From JBGAHD01 sp044226395 (GTDB lineage Bacteria; Pseudomonadota; Gammaproteobacteria; Xanthomonadales; Ahniellaceae), in NCBI GenBank assembly GCA_044226395.1, contig JBGAHD010000002.1:1054001-1118000 (forward strand): a DNA stretch of 64,000 nt, written 5' to 3'. Positions 1 through 7,105 of the stretch are shown piece by piece. The position numbers were made by a program, and so were the translations under genes. The notes below the pieces were generated by a model. It ran no database searches. It saw nothing but the letters and a program-made list of their open reading frames with translations, and was not told where the DNA came from. Within the stretch, counting starts at the first letter, position 1. The number at the start of each line of letters is the position of its first letter.

Positions 1-924
1 GCGCTGCGCGTGGCGCAGAAGCTCGCCGAGATCCGCAATCCGGTGTCGGCGCCCAAGCTCGAAACCTTGATCGTGTCGGCGCGCGAGCGCTCGCGCGTGG
101 CGGTATCGGGCGACGTGGAACTCTCGGGCGTGGTCGCGGCGCCGGACGATCTGCACGTGTTGCTGGTGCCCGGCATCATGCACTCGAGTCCCGATGATCT
201 GATGCGCCGCTCGCGCGAGATGGAACCGGAGATCGCGCTATTGCGGCGCTTGTCGGCGCGCGGCGTGCGTATCGCGGCGTCGTGCAGCGGGACTTTCCTG
301 CTGGCGTGTTCGGGCCTGCTCGATGGCCGTCGCGCGACCACGAGTTGGTGGTTGTCGGCGGCGTTTCGCCATCACTTCCCGCGCGTCGAACTCGACGCCG
401 AGCGCATGCTGGTCGAGGATGATTCGGTGATCTCCACCGGCGGCGCCACGGCCGTGCTGAATCTGGCCTTGAAGCTGATCAGCGAATACGCCGGCGATTC
501 GTTGGCCTTGATGACGTCGCGGATGATGAACTTCGACGTCGATCGTCAGAGCCAGGCGCCGTACATGAGCATGGCCCTGATCCAGCAGCCGCGCACCTCG
601 CTGACCGAACGCGCCGACAAGTTCCTGCAGTCGGAGCTGCATCAGGACATCAGCGTCTCGCGCCTGGCCGAGCATTGCGGCACCAGCGAACGCAGTTTGC
701 TGCGGCACTTCCGCGCGCACTACGGCGCCTCGCCGTTGGCGCACATCCAGCATCTGCGCGTGGAGCGCGCCAAGGCCTTGCTCGAGACGACGCATTTGAG
801 TTTCGAAGAGATCATGGAGCGCTGCGGCTACTCGGATGTGTCGAGTTTTCGCAAGCTGTTCAAGCGCGCCACCACGCTGACGCCGGCGGACTATCGCGAA
901 CGGTTTCGATTGCGCGCGCGTTGA
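1..924 (+). CDS. GlxA-family transcriptional regulator (DJ-1/PfpI domain plus AraC HTH), 5'-truncated by the window edge
   Basis: Residues 1 to about 185 form a DJ-1/PfpI (class I amidotransferase-like) domain. The nucleophile-elbow region reads AASCSGTFLLACSGLLDG, followed by TTSWW and STGGATAVLNLAL. Residues from about 200 to the end are an AraC/XylS DNA-binding domain with two helix-turn-helix units (VSRLAEHCGTSERSLLRHF, then FEEIMERCGYSDVSSFRKLF). This is the GlxA architecture, a cytoplasmic regulator thought to sense a small metabolite. The frame stays open to base 1. GTG at 10 could initiate, but family members are slightly longer and start with a V-x-x-L-P-G-type strand missing here, so the gene probably begins upstream. 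A strong hairpin follows at 961-989. The target genes are unknown. Confidence 0.88.
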   Translation, partial: ALRVAQKLAEIRNPVSAPKLETLIVSARERSRVAVSGDVELSGVVAAPDDLHVLLVPGIMHSSPDDLMRRSREMEPEIALLRRLSARGVRIAASCSGTFLLACSGLLDGRRATTSWWLSAAFRHHFPRVELDAERMLVEDDSVISTGGATAVLNLALKLISEYAGDSLALMTSRMMNFDVDRQSQAPYMSMALIQQPRTSLTERADKFLQSELHQDISVSRLAEHCGTSERSLLRHFRAHYGASPLAHIQHLRVERAKALLETTHLSFEEIMERCGYSDVSSFRKLFKRATTLTPADYRERFRLRAR

Positions 925-960
925 GCGTCGGTGGCCCACGCGTGTCGCGCCGACGAAAAT

Positions 961-989
961 CGGCGGACGCGCTGGGGCCGCGTCCGCCG
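961..989 (+). terminator. GC-rich hairpin after the GlxA-type regulator
   Basis: An 11-bp perfect stem (961-971 with 979-989) encloses a 7-nt loop, 37 bases after the regulator's stop. No clear T-run follows. AAAA lies just upstream, so the element could also work for the minus strand (ompW side). Confidence 0.5.
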
Positions 990-1141
990 TGGATCGCGCC
1001 GTGATATGGCGTCACGGCCTCGACCAGCCCCGGATCCGCGGGGCCATCGAGCCGACCCGGCGATCGTGGAGACACCGCCGGGCCGAGCAATTCGGGTCGA
1101 ACCTCGCGGCGCGCGTCGATCGCGCGCCGCGGTCAGTCATC

Positions 1142-1765
1142 TCAGAACACGAAGCCGACGTAGATGCCGTAGGCCAGCGGGTCGACGTTGACCGTGCCGA
1201 CGCTGGCGCCGTTGACGTGCGCCTCGGTGTCGATGTCGATCCAGCGCAGATCCGCGCCCAGATACCAGCCGTTGTTGAGCTTGAAGTCCACGCCCGCGTG
1301 CGCGGCCAGACCCCAAGAGTTGTCCAGACCGAGCTTGGTGCCGGCCAGCGGACCGGTGGTGTCTTCGCTGTAGATCCAGGTGTAGTTCAGGCCCAGACCG
1401 ACGAAGGGCGAGACCTTGTCATTGGGCGCGAAGTGATACTGCACCGACACGGTCGGCGGCAGATGCTTGATGGTCGCGGCATGCACGCCATTCAAATCGA
1501 CATCGTGCTGAAACGGCACGGCGGCGAGCACTTCCACGCCCCAATTCTTGGTGAGGAAGTATTCGGCCTGCAGCGACGGACGCGCGTTCGTGTCGATGCT
1601 GGCGTCGAGCGTGTTGCCGGCCAGCGAGCCGTTGTCGGACTTCGGGTTGACCGCATGCACGCCGACCTTGACCAACCAGTCGCCCGGCTCGAAAGCCGAA
1701 GCCGTGCCACACATACCGCCCAGGGCCAGCACCAGGCCGGCGACGATCGCAGTTTTCTTATTCAT
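1142..1765 (-). CDS. ompW: OmpW-family outer-membrane beta-barrel protein
   Basis: This 207-residue protein starts with a signal peptide cleaved near ASAFE. It then shows alternating amphipathic strands and ends in Phe (YVGFVF), as outer-membrane barrels do. Family landmarks are GDWLVKVGVHAVNPKSDNG near the N-terminus, LTKNWGVEVLAA and VSPFVGLGLNYTW in the middle, and WYLGADLRWIDIDTEA near the end. OmpW proteins are 8-stranded barrels that pass small hydrophobic molecules and are often induced by oxygen limitation or envelope stress. A GAGGAA ribosome site precedes the ATG. An FNR/ANR-type palindrome at 1832-1845 lies at about -41 relative to a predicted start, which suits anaerobic activation. 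Confidence 0.9.
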   Translation of the reverse strand: MNKKTAIVAGLVLALGGMCGTASAFEPGDWLVKVGVHAVNPKSDNGSLAGNTLDASIDTNARPSLQAEYFLTKNWGVEVLAAVPFQHDVDLNGVHAATIKHLPPTVSVQYHFAPNDKVSPFVGLGLNYTWIYSEDTTGPLAGTKLGLDNSWGLAAHAGVDFKLNNGWYLGADLRWIDIDTEAHVNGASVGTVNVDPLAYGIYVGFVF

Positions 1766-1804
1766 CGGGGTTCCTCGCGAGTCAGTGAGAATTCGGTGTT
1801 CACT

Positions 1805-1810
1805 ACGGTA
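1805..1810 (-). promoter_or_regulatory. Predicted -10 element of the ompW promoter
   Basis: TACCGT read on the minus strand places the transcription start near 1798 and leaves a 33-nt leader containing the GAGGAA site. No good -35 is visible, as expected for an activator-dependent promoter. Confidence 0.45.
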
Positions 1811-1831
1811 GCGACTCGGCGTTGTTTCAAT

Positions 1832-1845
1832 TTGACTAGGGTCAA
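1832..1845. promoter_or_regulatory. FNR/ANR-type binding site (TTGAC-N4-GTCAA)
   Basis: A perfect inverted repeat TTGAC TAGG GTCAA matches the FNR/ANR pattern TTGAT-N4-[AG]TCAA. Its centre (1838.5) is about 41 nt upstream of the predicted ompW start, the class II activator position. It lies between divergent ompW and the beta-helix gene. Confidence 0.6.
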
Positions 1846-1962
1846 GCGCGCGCGCGATAGCTGTAGGAACCGACAGGCGTGCTGTCAGGGCTCGAACTGC
1901 GGGCCAAGCCTCATCCGGCGCGGGGCCGCCCCGGGCACAATGGGCCGTCAGGAGGGGCGATG

Positions 1963-3324
1963 ATGCGAATTGGAGTGATCTTGATTCTGGCGATGGCGTC
2001 GTTCGGCGCGCGCGCGGCGACCTATCAGGTCGGGCCCTCGCACGCGCCCAACACCACGCTGACGGCCTTGTTCAACAACGTCGACCTGGGGCCGGGCGAC
2101 ATCGTCGAAGTGCAGGGCGACGTGACCTATCCGGGCAATATCGTCGTGCCCGAGGAAGATGGCGGCGCGGCAGGCAATCCGGTGATCCTGCGCGGCATCC
2201 GCGTCAACGGTCAGCGGCCGCGGCTGGTGGGCGGCACCAACACGATCGAGTTTCGCCTGTCCGATCACATGGTGTTCGAAAGCTTCGAAGTGATCGGCTC
2301 GCAGGCCGACAACACGTTTCGCTGCGTCTTTCACCACGCGCACGACATCGTGATTCGCGATGCCTACATCCACGATTGCCCGCGTCACGGCATCCTGGGC
2401 GCGGACAATGATTCGGGTTCGCTCACGGTCGAGTATTCCGAAATCGCCAACGCCGGTTCCGGTGGCAGCAATCACGCCATCTACATGGCCACCGACGAGA
2501 TCGCGCATCCCGGTTCGGTGTTTCGCCTGCAATACAGCTATGTCCACGACAGTCTGTACGGCAGCACGGGCGAGGGCGGCAATCTGATCAAGAGCCGCGC
2601 CGAGCGCAACGAGATTTACTACAACTGGCTCGAGGACGCGTATTACCACGAGCTCGAGCTGATCGGTCCCGATCCTTCCGGTGGCGTGCCCGAAGAACAG
2701 GCGCGCGAGGATTCCGACGTGGTCGGCAATGTCATCGTGCACACCAGCGCCTTCGGCTCGGTGTTTCGCTGCGGCGGCGATGCCACGGGTCAGAGCCAGG
2801 GGCGCTATCGCTTCGTCAACAACACCATCATTCGCCGCGGCGCCAGCGACACGCCGACGATCTTTCGTTTGTTCGATGGCATCGAATCGATCGAGATGCA
2901 CAACAACGTGATCTGGCGCGAAGGTTCGGACGCGCTTCGCATCATTCGCGAAGTCGAGGCCGTGTGGGCCGGCGGTCAATCGCGCATCACCGGTTCGCAC
3001 AACTGGATCGACACGGGCTCGACCTTCGTGCCGCCGGGCTGGACCGGCACGGTTACCGGCACCGATCCAATCTTCGCCAACCTGGCGAGTTATGACTTGC
3101 GCCCGGGCACCAACAGCCCGCTGCTCAATGTTGGCGGCACCAGCACGTCGACGCCGCCGAATTATGACTTTCCCAACACGCTGTTCCCGCCGACGCGTCA
3201 TCCGCCGCAGCGCGCGCTGATCGCGGTGGGCACGGCGGCGACGCGGCCGGTCAATGGCGTGATCGATCTGGGCGCTTACGAAGTGGCCGACAGCGGCATC
3301 GTCTTCGTCGACGGCTTCGAATAA
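1963..3324 (+). CDS. Secreted right-handed beta-helix protein with C-terminal VFVDGFE tag
   Basis: The start at 1963 is chosen because a GGAGGGG site ends about 6 nt upstream, where the ATG at 1960 is too close. The protein has 453 residues with a signal peptide ending near ARAATYQ. The body carries repeats of the pectate-lyase or parallel beta-helix kind: VIVPEEDGGAAGNPVILRG, then runs such as IVIRDAYIHDCPRHGILGAD, YSYVHDSLYGS and NNTIIRRGAS. The C-terminus reads GVIDLGAYE, as in choice-of-anchor Q-type proteins, followed by VFVDGFE at the extreme end. The substrate is unknown, and no catalytic residues can be assigned, so it could be a polysaccharide lyase or a structural surface protein. 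The tag recurs on three other exported proteins in this window. Confidence 0.8.
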   Translation: MRIGVILILAMASFGARAATYQVGPSHAPNTTLTALFNNVDLGPGDIVEVQGDVTYPGNIVVPEEDGGAAGNPVILRGIRVNGQRPRLVGGTNTIEFRLSDHMVFESFEVIGSQADNTFRCVFHHAHDIVIRDAYIHDCPRHGILGADNDSGSLTVEYSEIANAGSGGSNHAIYMATDEIAHPGSVFRLQYSYVHDSLYGSTGEGGNLIKSRAERNEIYYNWLEDAYYHELELIGPDPSGGVPEEQAREDSDVVGNVIVHTSAFGSVFRCGGDATGQSQGRYRFVNNTIIRRGASDTPTIFRLFDGIESIEMHNNVIWREGSDALRIIREVEAVWAGGQSRITGSHNWIDTGSTFVPPGWTGTVTGTDPIFANLASYDLRPGTNSPLLNVGGTSTSTPPNYDFPNTLFPPTRHPPQRALIAVGTAATRPVNGVIDLGAYEVADSGIVFVDGFE

Positions 3325-3331
3325 GTCGGCG

Positions 3332-4219
3332 CTATTCCGGCGCGTGGCGCGCTCGCGCGTGCTCGCGCCGGATCAGATAAATGCCGCTGGCCACGATCAC
3401 CGCCGCGCCGATCAAGGTCATCGACTCGGGCAACACGTGCCACAGCAGCCAGTCGAGCAAGCTGCCCCAGGCCAGGGCCGTGTACTCGAACGGCGCGATC
3501 ACCGAGGCTTCGCCGCGACGAAACGCCTCGGTCACGCACACCTGACCCGCGGTGCCAAACACGGCGATGCCAACGAGCACCCACGCATCCTGCGCGCGCA
3601 CCGCCATCCAGGTCGGCCAGGCCAGCAGACCCGCGCCGATCGACAGCAGCACGACCATCCAGAACACCATCGAGAACGTGCTGTCGCTGCGCCCGAGCAC
3701 GCGCACGCTGATCGCCGACGCCGCGTAGCCCGCGGCCGAGGCCATGATCGCGAGGCCACCGAGCGATAGCAGTCCGCGCGTGGTCGGTCGCATCACGATC
3801 AGCACGCCGGCCATGCCCACGCCGATCGCGACCCAGCGTCGCCAGTCCACGTGCTCGCCCAGGATCGGCACCGCCAGCGCCGTGATCAACAAGGGCGCGA
3901 CGAAGAAGATCGCGTAGGCCTCCGACAAGGGCAATGTGCGCAGACCGTACGAAAACGCGAGCAGCATCACGATCGCCAGCGCGCCGCGCAGCAGATGCAG
4001 ACTGAAGCGCACGCGCATCATTTCGCCGAACGCGCCGCGCCACCACGCCCAGCCCAGCACCAGGGGCAGGCCGGCCATGCCGCGCAGCGCCGCGACCTGG
4101 ATCGGTGGATAGTGCGCCGACAGGATCTTCAGACACGCGTCCATCACGGCGAAGCACGCCACCGCGCACAGCATCGCCACGATGCCGCGCAAGTTCTGAT
4201 TGCCTACGGGCTGATTCAC
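3332..4219 (-). CDS. DMT/EamA-family membrane transporter
   Basis: A 295-residue integral membrane protein with about ten hydrophobic segments forms two EamA units. The first begins LRGIVAMLCAVACFAVMDAC and includes PPIQVAALRGMAGLPLVLG; the second begins GRSDSTFSMVFWMVVLLSIG. Late in the protein, APFEYTALAWGSLLDWLLW is the typical second-repeat segment. EamA proteins export metabolites or amino acids, but the substrate cannot be predicted. The start is uncertain: GTG at 4219 leaves 9 residues before the first helix, and ATG at 4264 would add 15. It diverges from the DUF2541 gene and meets the beta-helix gene tail to tail with only 7 bases between stops. Confidence 0.82.
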   Translation of the reverse strand: MNQPVGNQNLRGIVAMLCAVACFAVMDACLKILSAHYPPIQVAALRGMAGLPLVLGWAWWRGAFGEMMRVRFSLHLLRGALAIVMLLAFSYGLRTLPLSEAYAIFFVAPLLITALAVPILGEHVDWRRWVAIGVGMAGVLIVMRPTTRGLLSLGGLAIMASAAGYAASAISVRVLGRSDSTFSMVFWMVVLLSIGAGLLAWPTWMAVRAQDAWVLVGIAVFGTAGQVCVTEAFRRGEASVIAPFEYTALAWGSLLDWLLWHVLPESMTLIGAAVIVASGIYLIRREHARARHAPE

Positions 4220-4311
4220 GATGAGACTCGTCGGCGTGCCCGCGTCAACGCGGACACGCCTCATGCGTTGATTCACCAATGGCGCTTCGCGCGCCGAGCT
4301 TGGAGACTGAC

Positions 4312-4695
4312 ATGAATGTTCAGCGCTGTGTACCCCTGATCCTGGCCGCGCTGCTCGCCGCGCCCTTCGGCGCCCAAGCGCGCGAACGCTTGCTGGGCAC
4401 GACGCGCCTGGCGCATCACGAGAATGATGTCGATGTGATCTCGGTCGCCTGCAAACCACGCGTGCAAGCGATCATGGTGCGCGCCGCGCGCGGCTCGGCC
4501 GAGATCGAGCACTTGTGGGTGCGCTATGGCAATGGCGATCGCGAGAACCTGACCGTGCGCAGCCGCATCGCCGAAGGCGCGCAGACGCGCTGGATCGATC
4601 TCGCCGGCGGCAAGCGCTGCGTGGTCGCCGTCGGCGTGGTCGGCGACACCGAGCTGTCGATCGATCAAACACGGCTGGACGTGTTCGCGCGCTGA
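4312..4695 (+). CDS. Periplasmic DUF2541-family protein (YaaI-like)
   Basis: ATG at 4312 has a GGAG site at 4302-4305. The product is 127 residues with a signal peptide cleaved near GAQARE. The mature part follows DUF2541 as in E. coli YaaI: an opening RLLGTTRL, an N-D pair, a Cys (VACKPRVQAIMV), GSAEIEHLWVRYGNG, IAEGAQTRWIDL and a second Cys in KRCVVAV. The two conserved cysteines probably form a disulfide. The family's function is not known. Assignment rests on this motif match from memory rather than a profile search. Confidence 0.72.
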   Translation: MNVQRCVPLILAALLAAPFGAQARERLLGTTRLAHHENDVDVISVACKPRVQAIMVRAARGSAEIEHLWVRYGNGDRENLTVRSRIAEGAQTRWIDLAGGKRCVVAVGVVGDTELSIDQTRLDVFAR

Positions 4696-4771
4696 GTCGC
4701 CGCGTCGCGCCTCGCGGGGCTCATCGCGACGGCGCTCGCGAGCGTCGCGCTTCCGTGGTCGAATGCGACGC

Positions 4772-4802
4772 TTGACCTTGCCCCAAGGGCAGGCCCGACA
4801 GT
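4772..4802 (+). promoter_or_regulatory. MerR-type promoter/operator
   Basis: TTGACC at 4772-4777 is followed by an imperfect dyad (CTTGCCCCAAGGGCAG) within an extended spacer. A weak -10 sits near 4797-4802, giving the roughly 19-bp spacing typical of MerR-activated promoters. It lies directly upstream of a merR gene, so autoregulation is likely. Confidence 0.5.
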
Positions 4803-4812
4803 GCGCGCCGCA

Positions 4813-5565
4813 ATGACACGAACCGAACGCAAACTCCTTCAGATCGGCGAAGTCGCGCGGCGTACCGGCTTGAGCGCCAAGGCTCTGCGGCTGTATCAGG
4901 CCAAGGGTCTGCTGCGCCCGGCCGCGCTGTCGCCCGCGGGCTATCGGCTCTACGGCGCGGCGGAGCTGGCGTCGCTGATGCAGATCGTCCTGCTGCGCAA
5001 CAGCGGCTTCAGTCTGGCCGAGATCGCGATCCTGCTGCGCGAGGACGCGCAGGCCGCCACGCGCGTGCTGCGTCAACGCATCGCGCGCCTGGAGGCGGAG
5101 TTGGGCGAACGTCGGCGCGCGCTGTCGCGGCTCAAGGCCGTGGCCGAGCGCGCCGTGGACGCGTCGTCATTGCCCATTGCCCAACTACTGGAGAGCATCG
5201 CCATGACCACGCAACTCAAGGTTCCCTTCACCCCGGCCGAGCGCGAAGCCATCGCCGCGCGCGCGCTCGATCCCGCGCAACTCGAAGCCAGCCAACGCGA
5301 ATGGCGCCTGCTGATCGCCGAAGTGCGCACCGCCATCGACGCCGGCACCGCGCCGGATCATCCCTTCGCGCAGGATCTGGCGCGTCGCTGGCAGGCGCAA
5401 GTCAGCGCCTTCTCGGGCGGCGACGCCACCATCGCGCGCAAGGTCGGTCAGGCCTATCGCGCCGATCCCAACGCGATGGCCGCGCAAGGCCTCGACATGG
5501 CGATGTTCGACTACATCGCCAAGGCCCTGCGCGCGGCAGGCGAGAAGTTGCCCGAGCAAGCGTGA
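4813..5565 (+). CDS. MerR-family regulator with TipAS-like C-terminal domain
   Basis: The 250-residue protein begins with a MerR winged helix-turn-helix (LQIGEVARRTGLSAKALRLYQ, then GYRLYGAAELASLMQIVLLR). A dimerisation coiled coil follows (QRIARLEAELGERRRALSRL). The C-terminal domain of about 120 residues starts at FTPAEREAIAARALDP and ends with AMAAQGLDMAMFDYIAKAL, resembling the TipAS/antibiotic-binding fold that binds drug-like ligands. The ATG at 4813 is preferred over GTG at 4801, because the proposed promoter leaves almost no leader. Upstream lies a MerR-type operator. No obvious target gene is adjacent, so it may control itself and distant genes. Confidence 0.85.
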   Translation: MTRTERKLLQIGEVARRTGLSAKALRLYQAKGLLRPAALSPAGYRLYGAAELASLMQIVLLRNSGFSLAEIAILLREDAQAATRVLRQRIARLEAELGERRRALSRLKAVAERAVDASSLPIAQLLESIAMTTQLKVPFTPAEREAIAARALDPAQLEASQREWRLLIAEVRTAIDAGTAPDHPFAQDLARRWQAQVSAFSGGDATIARKVGQAYRADPNAMAAQGLDMAMFDYIAKALRAAGEKLPEQA

Positions 5566-5571
5566 AAACGA

Positions 5572-5599
5572 CGACGGCGGCGCTTTCGCGCCGCCGTCG
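5572..5599. terminator. Bidirectional terminator between merR and the HAAS-sensor gene
   Basis: A 12-bp perfect stem (5572-5583 with 5588-5599) has a TTTC loop. The AAAA run just upstream would serve as a T-run for minus-strand transcripts. It separates two convergent genes. Confidence 0.7.
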
Positions 5600-5617
5600 C
5601 TGTCACCGCGCAGCACT

Positions 5618-6532
5618 TCAGTACTGCGCCGACTTCACCAGCAGATGCTTGGCCAACTGGCCGTGCAGATAACCCACACCGCGCGCCAAGTGCAAGGTCG
5701 CGAAGGTCAGGAGCACGCCCAACAGCAGCAGCAAGGGCAGAGTCACCACCGGCGGCAGATACATGAACCCGATCGAGACATCGTCCACCGACACGTTCAC
5801 ATAGCGACGATCGGCGAACACGTACACGATCGGCGCGAAGGTGAGGGCCAGGCCCACGCTCAGGAAGGTCACTGTCATCGTGAAGTAGATCATGCCCAGC
5901 GGCAGCATCAGCAGCATGTACAGCAAGGTCGACCAGGTGCGCGGATCGGAGAATAGTTCCTTGATGCGCTCGAAAATCGGCTTGCCGCGATTGGCGTACA
6001 GCGGCCGACGCGGCATGCGCACGCCGAGCATGGTCTCGACGATGCGTCCCTCGACCAGGGACAGCACGCGCACGATGCCCAGGAACAAGATCACGAACGG
6101 AATGCCGATGATCAGAATCGCCAGGCCCACCGACATGCTCACGCCGGTCGTCGCCACGGTGAAGTAGAACGTGCCCGTGGCCATCGACAGCAGCATGTAG
6201 AACAGCGCGCCATACGTGCGCGGATCGGCCGCCACGCCGAAGAAGCGACCGATCAAGGAACCGCGGGGCCGCGGCGGCGGCGCGCGCAAGGCGTCGGACA
6301 CGCGCGATTCGGTGTCGCGATAGATCGACGCTACTTCTTCCGGTGAGCCGTAGCTGCCGGCGACACGCTCGACCACCTGCGCCTCGGTGAGCTCGGGATG
6401 CTCGGCCATTTCGGATCGCAGATATTCCTCGGCGTCGTACAAGGCGTCCTGGACCATGGCCGGATCGGCCGCGCTCAGGGCGGCGCGCACCTGGTTCAAA
6501 TAGGCATCGATGGTTAAGGGCATGGCGCTCAT
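5618..6532 (-). CDS. HAAS-type membrane sensor protein partnered with PadR
   Basis: The product has 304 residues. The first 70 (YLNQVRAALSAADPAMVQDA to GSPEEVASIYRD) look like the soluble helical HAAS/DUF1700 domain. Then come two related membrane blocks, each beginning with a DPRT motif: DPRTYGALFYMLLSMATGTF and DPRTWSTLLYMLLMLPLGMI, each followed by paired hydrophobic helices. This is the duplicated Pfam 'Sensor' type. The ATG overlaps the padR stop (ATGA), and a GGAGG site lies 9 nt upstream, so translation is coupled. PadR-HAAS pairs are common envelope-response modules; the signal is unknown. Confidence 0.78.
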   Translation of the reverse strand: MSAMPLTIDAYLNQVRAALSAADPAMVQDALYDAEEYLRSEMAEHPELTEAQVVERVAGSYGSPEEVASIYRDTESRVSDALRAPPPRPRGSLIGRFFGVAADPRTYGALFYMLLSMATGTFYFTVATTGVSMSVGLAILIIGIPFVILFLGIVRVLSLVEGRIVETMLGVRMPRRPLYANRGKPIFERIKELFSDPRTWSTLLYMLLMLPLGMIYFTMTVTFLSVGLALTFAPIVYVFADRRYVNVSVDDVSIGFMYLPPVVTLPLLLLLGVLLTFATLHLARGVGYLHGQLAKHLLVKSAQY

Positions 6533-6891
6533 GACTGCGGTTCCTCCAAGACGGCATCGACCAGATCGCGGGTGGCCGACCAGGTGTCGACCCATTGCGT
6601 GAGTACCGCGCGACCCTGCGGCGTGATTTCGTAATAGCGACGCGGCGGGCCGCTGACCGAGGGCTCGACCGTGCTGTCGAGCAGGCCGCCGGCCTCGAGG
6701 TTGCGCAGCACCGGATACAGGGCGCTCAACTTGCCGGCCAGCGCGCCGCGGGCGCGATCCTCGAGCTGCTTGGCGATCTGGTAGCCGTACATCGGCTGCG
6801 TCGCGCGGGACAGCACCGCCAGCAGCACCAAGGCCACCGTGCCGGCGCTGAGTTCTTTCTGAAACTTCTTGAGATGGGCTTCGGTGTCCAT
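6529..6891 (-). CDS. PadR-family transcriptional regulator
   Basis: This is a short PadR protein of 120 residues. The winged helix shows LVLLAVLSRATQPMYGYQIA, the recognition region LSALYPVLRNLEAGGLLDS, and the wing SGPPRRYYEITPQGRAVL. An AGGTGAG ribosome site precedes the ATG. It is first in an operon with the HAAS-sensor gene and overlaps it by four bases. A perfect 8-bp inverted repeat (6901-6936) spans the promoter region, and its proximal arm touches the ribosome site, so autorepression is likely. PadR proteins often respond to cell-envelope-active or phenolic compounds; the ligand here is not known. Confidence 0.9.
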   Translation of the reverse strand: MDTEAHLKKFQKELSAGTVALVLLAVLSRATQPMYGYQIAKQLEDRARGALAGKLSALYPVLRNLEAGGLLDSTVEPSVSGPPRRYYEITPQGRAVLTQWVDTWSATRDLVDAVLEEPQS

Positions 6892-6900
6892 GGGCTCACC

Positions 6901-6936
6901 TAGTGCGATGGCGACAGTATTGTTAACTTCGCACTA
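6901..6936. promoter_or_regulatory. Putative PadR operator (TAGTGCGA-N20-TCGCACTA)
   Basis: Two perfect 8-bp arms (6901-6908 and 6929-6936) flank 20 bp that include GTTAAC and the region's only A/T-rich pocket. The site lies directly upstream of padR. Confidence 0.5.
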
Positions 6937-7105
6937 TGTTGCCCGTGCTGGTAGTCACGGCCCTCACCGACGGCCGATCAATGGCTTGGGCCGATTTCGC
7001 TGAACGCTTACTGAGCCCGACGGGCCGAGGTTGCAGGGATTGCCAATGCAATTTCCGTCTGAAGCCTGTGTCCGGTCCGAATTTCCGGATCTCAGGGAGA
7101 CGACA

